Positions 59,127 through 64,000 of a stretch of DNA of 64,000 nucleotides are shown piece by piece (the first letter of the stretch is position 1; each line of letters begins with the position of its first letter). Under the pieces are notes generated by a model. It made no database searches, was not told the origin of the DNA, and was given only the letters and a program-made list of their open reading frames with translations. A program made the position numbers and the translations under genes. The stretch lies in the NCBI GenBank assembly GCA_002842515.1, contig PHDC01000002.1, forward strand, positions 1-64,000, given 5' to 3'. This DNA is from Bacteroidetes bacterium HGW-Bacteroidetes-5 (GTDB lineage Bacteria > Bacteroidota > Bacteroidia > Bacteroidales > UBA932).

Positions 59127-59831
59127 ATGATAACCGACTCAATGATAAACAAAGAGGAGCTCTCACAGTGCCCCGTTTGTAAAGCAATTTCGAAGGAGAA
59201 TATGGACTACCTTTTCCACAATATGAAGTTTAGGGTATCCAAATACAATAAGGGAGATATCATTGCCAGGCAGGGAGATATATGTAAACACCTATATCTG
59301 TTGGTAAAAGGGGCTGTAGCAACAGAGATGATAACAGAGTCCGGCGGAGTGCTCTCTATAGAGAATATCAAGGCTGTACGCCCGCTTGCCTCTGCATTTC
59401 TGTTTGCAGAGAATAACCGTTTCCCCGTAGATGTAACAGCCACAGAGGAGTCAACGGTAATAACAATAGCAAAAGAGGAGGTTATAATTCTATTTCAAAA
59501 AGATGCAAAATTTCTTGAGAGTTACATCAGATACAACTCCGATAAAACCCAGTTTCTTTCTAACAAACTTCAGATGGTCACCATAAAAACCATACGGGGA
59601 AAGTTGGCAAACTATCTTTTGGAGCAGCTCGCAAAATGCCACTCTATCAGTCCTGCAATCAACACATTTTATATGGACAAAAACCAAACTGAGCTCTCTA
59701 AATATTTCGGCGTTACCAGGCCAGCCCTGGCCCGTATTCTGGGAGAACTTCAACAGGAGGAAGTCATTTTGGCCGATAGAAATAAGATCACAATCTTAAA
59801 CCGACAAGCCCTCCAAAACTTACTGGGGTGA
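59127..59831 (+). CDS. Crp/Fnr-family regulator, probable regulator of hcp
   Basis: A 234-residue transcription factor. Residues 30-145 are the cyclic-nucleotide-type beta-roll (KYNKGDIIARQGDICKHLYL, LVKGAVATEMI, FPVDVTATEEST), then a long dimer helix and a winged helix-turn-helix (about 160-230: IRGKLANYLLEQL, QTELSKYFGVTRPALARIL). A CPVC pair near the N-terminus might bind a metal or cluster, but the ligand is not evident. It is divergent from hcp across a 134-bp gap with a perfect palindrome. The position matches HcpR-type regulators that sense NO and activate hcp (established for Bacteroidales and others). The specific identity is inferred. Confidence 0.9.
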   Translation: MITDSMINKEELSQCPVCKAISKENMDYLFHNMKFRVSKYNKGDIIARQGDICKHLYLLVKGAVATEMITESGGVLSIENIKAVRPLASAFLFAENNRFPVDVTATEESTVITIAKEEVIILFQKDAKFLESYIRYNSDKTQFLSNKLQMVTIKTIRGKLANYLLEQLAKCHSISPAINTFYMDKNQTELSKYFGVTRPALARILGELQQEEVILADRNKITILNRQALQNLLG

Positions 59832-59956
59832 TCCCTGGGAGTTTTTTGTATTATGCACATTTTGTGATATATAGTTCTTATCAACTCCATCCCAAACGCA
59901 AAGTCATCTGGATTATGTCTTTGAATTACAATTAATTATAAAAAACTCCCAGGGAT
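59831..59956. repeat. 17-bp perfect inverted repeat after the regulator gene
   Basis: ATCCCTGGGAGTTTTTT (59831-59847, starting at the regulator stop) and AAAAAACTCCCAGGGAT (59940-59956) are perfect inverted copies, 92 bases apart. The pair could act as a terminator-like or MITE-like structure, or as ends of a small mobile element. Confidence 0.8.
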
Positions 59957-60200
59957 GTTTCCCGCAGACCAACAACCGCGAAGAGGAAACCCTATTTGCT
60001 ATGCTCCCCGGCGAGGCCGAAATAACGCAAACCTGTGCAACAGTGAGGGCAAACTCAGCCGGAAGAAGCGAGCTTGCTAGCGGATGAGGATGGACTTGCC
60101 CGATGTGTACAGCTTTGCGCAGGCCCGCAACGTAACAAAGCGGCAAATAGGGAGGATTTTCCGGGTTGATACCGCAAGACAAAGTTGTTGCCGGCATAAA
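59957..60200. other. large structured non-coding element
   Basis: About 240 bases, GC-richer than the surroundings, forming an imperfect palindrome. Perfect arms are CCCTATTTGC (59990-59999) with GCAAATAGGG (60143-60152); GGAAA with TTTCC; CAACC (59973-59977) with GGTTG (60164-60168); and inner GGGCAA (60047-60052) with TTGCCC (60096-60101), plus a CCTGTGC/GCGCAGG pair. No open reading frame is convincing. It may be an RNA or a relic of a palindromic repeat. It does not match RNase P, tmRNA or a tRNA by eye. Confidence 0.55.
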
Positions 60201-60242
60201 AACAGATTATAAATGGGAGGGGGTAATACCAAGAAAATTTTT

Positions 60243-60276
60243 GAAAAAAGAAGAGGCTGCCTAATTAGACAGCCTC
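60243..60276 (-). terminator. terminator of the hydrogenase operon
   Basis: On the - strand GAGGCTG (60276-60270) pairs with CAGCCTC (60259-60253), followed by TTCTTTTTTC. It comes about 25 bases after the hydC stop. Confidence 0.8.
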
Positions 60277-60302
60277 AATTCAGTTAAAACAACCACTGTT
60301 GA

Positions 60303-60782
60303 TTAATCAACGTAACTCTCCAGAATCTCCCTAACCTGGGAAGCCTCTAGCCTGCCATAAACCTTCTCACCGATTAGAACGACCGGTGCAAGACCACAGG
60401 CACCTACGCACCTTAGGCAATCAAGCGAGAATTTTCCATCCGGAGTTACTCCGCCAACTTTAATCTTCAGCTGATCTTTAAGTTCGTCTACAATTTTCTC
60501 TGCACCACGAACATAGCAGGCAGTACCCATACAAACAGATATTGGATACTTCCCTTTTGGAGTCATTGTGAAGAACGAGTAGAAGGTAACAACCCCATAA
60601 ACTTTGGCAACAGAGATTTTCAGATTCTTCGCAACCTCGCGTTGAATATCTTCGGGAAGGTATCCGAACTCACTCTGTATTTTATGCAGAATACTTATCA
60701 ACTCTCCGGGATTGTTTTCAAAAGAGTTGCAGATCCCTTTAATTGTCTCCTTGTGACAATCTTGTATTTTGAATGTACTCAT
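60303..60782 (-). CDS. hydC: NuoE-like [2Fe-2S] subunit of the hydrogenase (HydC)
   Basis: A 159-residue thioredoxin-fold subunit of the NADH dehydrogenase 24-kDa family. The four cluster ligands are in VCMGTACYVRGA (C-x4-C) and CLRCVGACGLAPV. The N-terminal helical part (ELISILHKIQSEFGYLPEDI) is typical. In HydABC complexes it carries a [2Fe-2S] cluster between NADH and the hydrogenase modules. It is the last gene of the - strand hydB-hydA-hydC set, 6 bases after hydA, and is followed by a terminator. The composition as in Thermotoga HydABC suggests a bifurcating enzyme. Confidence 0.95.
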   Translation of the reverse strand: MSTFKIQDCHKETIKGICNSFENNPGELISILHKIQSEFGYLPEDIQREVAKNLKISVAKVYGVVTFYSFFTMTPKGKYPISVCMGTACYVRGAEKIVDELKDQLKIKVGGVTPDGKFSLDCLRCVGACGLAPVVLIGEKVYGRLEASQVREILESYVD

Positions 60783-60788
60783 TGCGAT

Positions 60789-62552
60789 TTAAATTTTATT
60801 TTTGTCAAAGTAGTGGGTATGAAGAAGATGGTGAGCTTTCTCGCTCATCGGGTGACCAAGGAACTCCTTGTATAACTTAACGATGTATGGATTCTCGTGA
60901 GATTTACGAATGCTCTTTCCGGCATCTTCTCTATATATTGCATCATAGCGTGCCCGTATAACGCTTGAATCTCCGTGGTGAAGAGGTTGACCTGCACCAC
61001 CGATGCAACCACCCGGACAAGCCATAATTTCAATTGCGTGGAAATTATACCTACCCTCTCTAATACCATTAAGAAGCTTTCTTGCGTTACCAAGCTGGTG
61101 AGCGATACCAATGTGAATAGGAGTATCTCCAAAGTAGATTGTGGCAGTACGGATTCCCGACATACCGCGAAGCTCTTCGAAGTTAATTCTGTTTAGCTTG
61201 CTTCCGGTATGTATCTCATATGCTGTACGTACTGCTGCCTCAATAACTCCTCCGGTTACACCGAAAATTACTCCGGCTCCTGTTGATTCGCCCATAGGGA
61301 GGTCAAACTCCTCTTCCGGTAATAGATCAAAGGTGATGTTTGCAGATTTTATCAAGCCCGCAAGCTCTCTTGTAGAGATTGAGAAGTCAACATCCGGATT
61401 TCCATCAACCGAAAACTCTTCACGCTGGCACTCGAATTTTTTTGCAAGACAAGGCATAATAGAAACAACTACAAGATCTTCTCTCTTAACGCCGATAAGA
61501 TCTGCATAATATGTTTTTGCTATTGAGCCAAACATCTGTTGAGGCGAGCGCGCTGTAGAAGGTACATCAAGCATATCAGGGAAGTAAACCTCAAAGAAGT
61601 TAACCCACGCAGGACAGCAAGATGTTAGTATTGGAAGCTTAACATCTTTATCTCCTTTAAGATGTCTGGTAATTCTGTTAAGTAACTCCGTTCCCTCCTC
61701 CATAATGGTTAGGTCGGCAGCAAAGTCCGTATCAAATACCTTGTCAAAGCCAAGAGTACGCAGAGCTGCAACCATTTTGCCGGTTACAAGTGTTCCTGCA
61801 GGCAGGCCAAACTCCTCACCTAAAGCTGCACGAACAGCAGGTGCTGTCTGTACAATAACTGTCTTTTTAGGATCTGCAAGGGCACGAATGATCTTAGCAG
61901 TATCATCATAAGGTGTAAGCGCACCGGTAGGACAAACCGCAACACACTGGCCACAGAATGTACAAGGTGAATCGATAAGGTCCTGCTCAAATGCTGGAGC
62001 CACAACCGACATAAACCCACGGTTAACTGCACTCAAAGCACCCACAGTCTGAACATCGTTACAGATAGTTTCGCATCTGCGACACATAATACATTTGTCC
62101 ATATCTCTGTTAAGAGCAGGAGAGCAGTCTTTTCTGTATGAAGATACCTCTGCGTTCTCAACTGCGTGAATCTCTCTGATACCCAACTTTTGAGAGAGTG
62201 ACTGAAGGTCACATTTCCCTGATGATGAACAGATAAGACACTGAGCAGGGTGATCGGAGAGTATCAACTCCAAAACAGTTTTTCTGGCGTTTAGTACCCT
62301 CACACTATGTGTTTTAACCACCATTCCATCTGCGCACTCAGTAGAGCAAGATGGAGCAAGGTTCTTCCGTCCCTCAACCTCAACAACACAAATTCGGCAC
62401 CCGCCGGGGCGGTTTTCAATTTTCAGGTGCTCTAGGTTCATATAGCAAAGCACAGGAATATCTATGCCTATCTGCTTTGCCGCCTGGTAGATAGTAGTCC
62501 CTTTTTTGACCTCTATCTCGTTTTTATCTATAGTAACTTTTATTAATTCCAT
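60789..62552 (-). CDS. hydA: [FeFe] hydrogenase catalytic subunit (HydA)
   Basis: A 587-residue H2-forming/consuming enzyme. The N-terminal [2Fe-2S] domain (CYMNLEHLKIENRPGGCRIC with later CSTEC), a His-Cys3 cluster segment (HPAQCLICSSSGKCDLQ), and two [4Fe-4S] motifs (CIMCRRCETICN, CTFCGQCVAVCP) precede the H-cluster domain. H-cluster signatures are TSCCPAWV (about residue 310), MPCLAKKFE (about 364) and MACPGGCIGGAGQ (about 510). The C-terminal small domain is present. Length fits the HndD/group A form that pairs with NuoE and NuoF subunits. It lies 9 bases after hydB. Maturation genes (hydEFG) are outside the window. Confidence 0.97.
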   Translation of the reverse strand: MELIKVTIDKNEIEVKKGTTIYQAAKQIGIDIPVLCYMNLEHLKIENRPGGCRICVVEVEGRKNLAPSCSTECADGMVVKTHSVRVLNARKTVLELILSDHPAQCLICSSSGKCDLQSLSQKLGIREIHAVENAEVSSYRKDCSPALNRDMDKCIMCRRCETICNDVQTVGALSAVNRGFMSVVAPAFEQDLIDSPCTFCGQCVAVCPTGALTPYDDTAKIIRALADPKKTVIVQTAPAVRAALGEEFGLPAGTLVTGKMVAALRTLGFDKVFDTDFAADLTIMEEGTELLNRITRHLKGDKDVKLPILTSCCPAWVNFFEVYFPDMLDVPSTARSPQQMFGSIAKTYYADLIGVKREDLVVVSIMPCLAKKFECQREEFSVDGNPDVDFSISTRELAGLIKSANITFDLLPEEEFDLPMGESTGAGVIFGVTGGVIEAAVRTAYEIHTGSKLNRINFEELRGMSGIRTATIYFGDTPIHIGIAHQLGNARKLLNGIREGRYNFHAIEIMACPGGCIGGAGQPLHHGDSSVIRARYDAIYREDAGKSIRKSHENPYIVKLYKEFLGHPMSEKAHHLLHTHYFDKNKI

Positions 62553-62561
62553 AGGATTGGA

Positions 62562-64000
62562 TTATTGAACGTGAATAGCTGTAAACTTACACTTGTCATA
62601 ACAAGCACCGCATCTGATACATTTATCTACGTCAATCACGTGAGGCTGACGCTTTTCTCCGGTAATGGCAGCAACAGGACAAGCCCTGATACAAGCTGTA
62701 CATCCGGTACACTTATCTGCAATAATTGTATAGAGCTTAAGAGCTTTACATCTTCCTGCAGTACATATCCTCTCCTTAACGTGAGCAAGATACTCGTCGT
62801 GGAAATGCTCCAATGTAGAGAGTACAGGGTTTGGAGATGTTTGTCCCAGACCGCACAGAGAGGTATCTTTAATTACCCTGCTTAAGTTTTCCAGGTAGCT
62901 CAAATCGTCCTCAGTACCTTTACCTGCACAAATCTTCTCAAGAATCTCGTGTAATCTCTTGTTACCCACACGGCAAGGAGCACATTTTCCACAAGACTCT
63001 TCAACTGTAAACTCAAGATAGAACTTGGCAACAGAGACCATACAGTCATCTTCGTCCATAACAATCATACCACCGGAACCCATCATTGAGCCTGCAGCGA
63101 TAAGGTTGTCAAAATCGATTGGTGTGTCCAGGTGTTTCTCTGTAAGACATCCGCCGGAAGGGCCTCCTGTCTGAACAGCCTTGAATTTTTTGCCATCTTT
63201 GATTCCGCCTCCGATCTCAAAAATTACCTCTCTCAGGGTTATACCCATAGGAACCTCTATAAGACCAACATTGTTAATCTTACCTGCCAGAGCAAAAACT
63301 TTTGTCCCTTTAGATTTCTCAGTTCCGATGCTTGCAAACCAGCTTGCACCTTTAAGGAAAATAACCGGTACATTGGCAAAAGTCTCAACATTGTTTACAT
63401 TGGTAGGTTTTCCGAGATAACCTTTCTCTGCTGGAAATGGTGGTTTAACAGTAGGTTCACCCCTATGCCCCTCCATTGAGTGGATAAGAGCTGTCTCCTC
63501 TCCGCAAACAAAAGCACCTGCACCATATTTAAGTTCAATGTCAAATGAGAAACCAGATCCCATAATATCACCTCCCAACAGACCATATTCGCGAGCCTGA
63601 GCTATAGCAACCTGAAGACGCTTTATGGCAAGCGGGTACTCTGCACGGATGTACACTAACCCTTTAGATGCACCAATACAGTACCCACAAATTGCCATCG
63701 CTTCAATAATTGAGTGAGGATCTCCCTCAAGTATTGATCTGTCCATAAATGCACCCGGGTCTCCCTCATCTGCATTACAAACCACATATTTTTGGTCTGC
63801 TTTATTCTTGGATGCAATTTCCCATTTGATTCCGGTAGGGAAACCGCCACCACCGCGACCTCTCAGTCCGGATTTTTTAATCTCGTCTATTGCCTGACTT
63901 TGAGTCATCTCTGCAAGGATTTTACCTAAAGCAGCGTAACCGTCACGAGCAATATATTCGTCAATGTTTTCCGGATCAATAAAACCGCAATTTCTTAGAG
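62562..64000 (-). CDS. hydB: NuoF-like NAD/FMN subunit of the hydrogenase (HydB), 5' end cut
   Basis: Flavoprotein subunit that binds NAD(H) and FMN. The gene runs off the window: codons continue in frame from the first ATG at 63908 to base 64000 (reading LRNCGFIDPENIDEYIARDG), so that ATG is internal. About 479 residues are visible; about 120 N-terminal residues, usually a [2Fe-2S] thioredoxin-like domain, are missing. Motifs are GLRGRGGGGFPTGIKW (FMN), CNADEGDPGAFMDR (NAD), ESCGKCAPCRVG with SLCGLG ([4Fe-4S]) and a C-terminal ferredoxin domain with CTGCTACIRACP and CIRCGACYDKC. This domain set matches HydB of bifurcating hydrogenases. Confidence 0.95.
   Translation of the reverse strand, partial: LRNCGFIDPENIDEYIARDGYAALGKILAEMTQSQAIDEIKKSGLRGRGGGGFPTGIKWEIASKNKADQKYVVCNADEGDPGAFMDRSILEGDPHSIIEAMAICGYCIGASKGLVYIRAEYPLAIKRLQVAIAQAREYGLLGGDIMGSGFSFDIELKYGAGAFVCGEETALIHSMEGHRGEPTVKPPFPAEKGYLGKPTNVNNVETFANVPVIFLKGASWFASIGTEKSKGTKVFALAGKINNVGLIEVPMGITLREVIFEIGGGIKDGKKFKAVQTGGPSGGCLTEKHLDTPIDFDNLIAAGSMMGSGGMIVMDEDDCMVSVAKFYLEFTVEESCGKCAPCRVGNKRLHEILEKICAGKGTEDDLSYLENLSRVIKDTSLCGLGQTSPNPVLSTLEHFHDEYLAHVKERICTAGRCKALKLYTIIADKCTGCTACIRACPVAAITGEKRQPHVIDVDKCIRCGACYDKCKFTAIHVQ

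Noticed and set aside
59913-60197. 94-residue open frame across the structured element
   Set aside because: Composition and lack of any motif suggest it results from palindromic, GC-richer DNA rather than a gene.
59957-60200. RNase P RNA, tmRNA or riboswitch at the structured element
   Set aside because: None of the diagnostic conserved cores of those RNAs could be found on either strand, so no named class is claimed.

Overview
The window comes from a strict or near-strict anaerobe of the Bacteroidetes, most likely order Bacteroidales. Evidence includes GldA/GldFG-type ABC genes, a Bacteroidetes-type LptD and CarboxypepD_reg-like protein, a GH92 mannosidase, a FISUMP lipoprotein, an enlarged Rho, and start codons with no Shine-Dalgarno sequence. 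Several promoters fit the Bacteroidetes pattern TTTG-N19-TAnnTTTG. Anaerobic life is indicated by an anaerobe-type hybrid cluster protein, an [FeFe] hydrogenase of the HydABC type, a 2x[4Fe-4S] ferredoxin and methylglyoxal synthase.

Bases 1-9.3 kb are an AT-rich accessory or defence region. It holds the 3' part of an AbiEi-like antitoxin gene and its AbiEii toxin, then a two-gene cassette (a PD-(D/E)XK-like protein and a DUF4209 protein with an RNxxxHG/HEPN-like motif). The cassette is bracketed by two copies of a 60-bp sequence, 58/60 identical, which is the 3' end of the AbiEii gene. After it come palindromic DNA, an AAA ATPase, a decayed hipA, a secreted protein and mgsA. This cassette is the best candidate here for an undescribed system.

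Bases 9.3-24.3 kb are mostly chromosomal: a SNF2 helicase, an orphan ECF sigma factor, two tandem MutS-like ATPases, GldA/GldFG, a GH92 mannosidase, tRNA-Leu(CAG), an AspT-family transporter, MscL and tRNA-Lys(CTT). A 166-bp nested palindrome follows.

Bases 24.3-34 kb are one tight + strand run: an iron alcohol dehydrogenase, then CheW, CheR-TPR, CheW, a chemoreceptor, CheA-REC, CheB and a REC-histidine kinase. The layout resembles the Myxococcus Frz system; no flagellar gene and no free CheY are present. From 34 to 38 kb are two small iron-sulphur proteins with divergent interlocking promoters, DUF1573, MeaB and a His-rich metal exporter.

Bases 38-57 kb are housekeeping: Rho, RidA, LptD, an amidase, an MCE protein, DnaA, PepD, Rpe, BirA, RsfS with a histone-H1-like tail, FtsH, CdsA, Psd, PyrF, RF1 and a FISUMP lipoprotein. 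Bases 57-64 kb hold Hcp with a divergent Crp/Fnr regulator and a palindromic operator between them, about 470 bp of highly structured non-coding DNA, and hydC-hydA-hydB, with hydB running off the window end.
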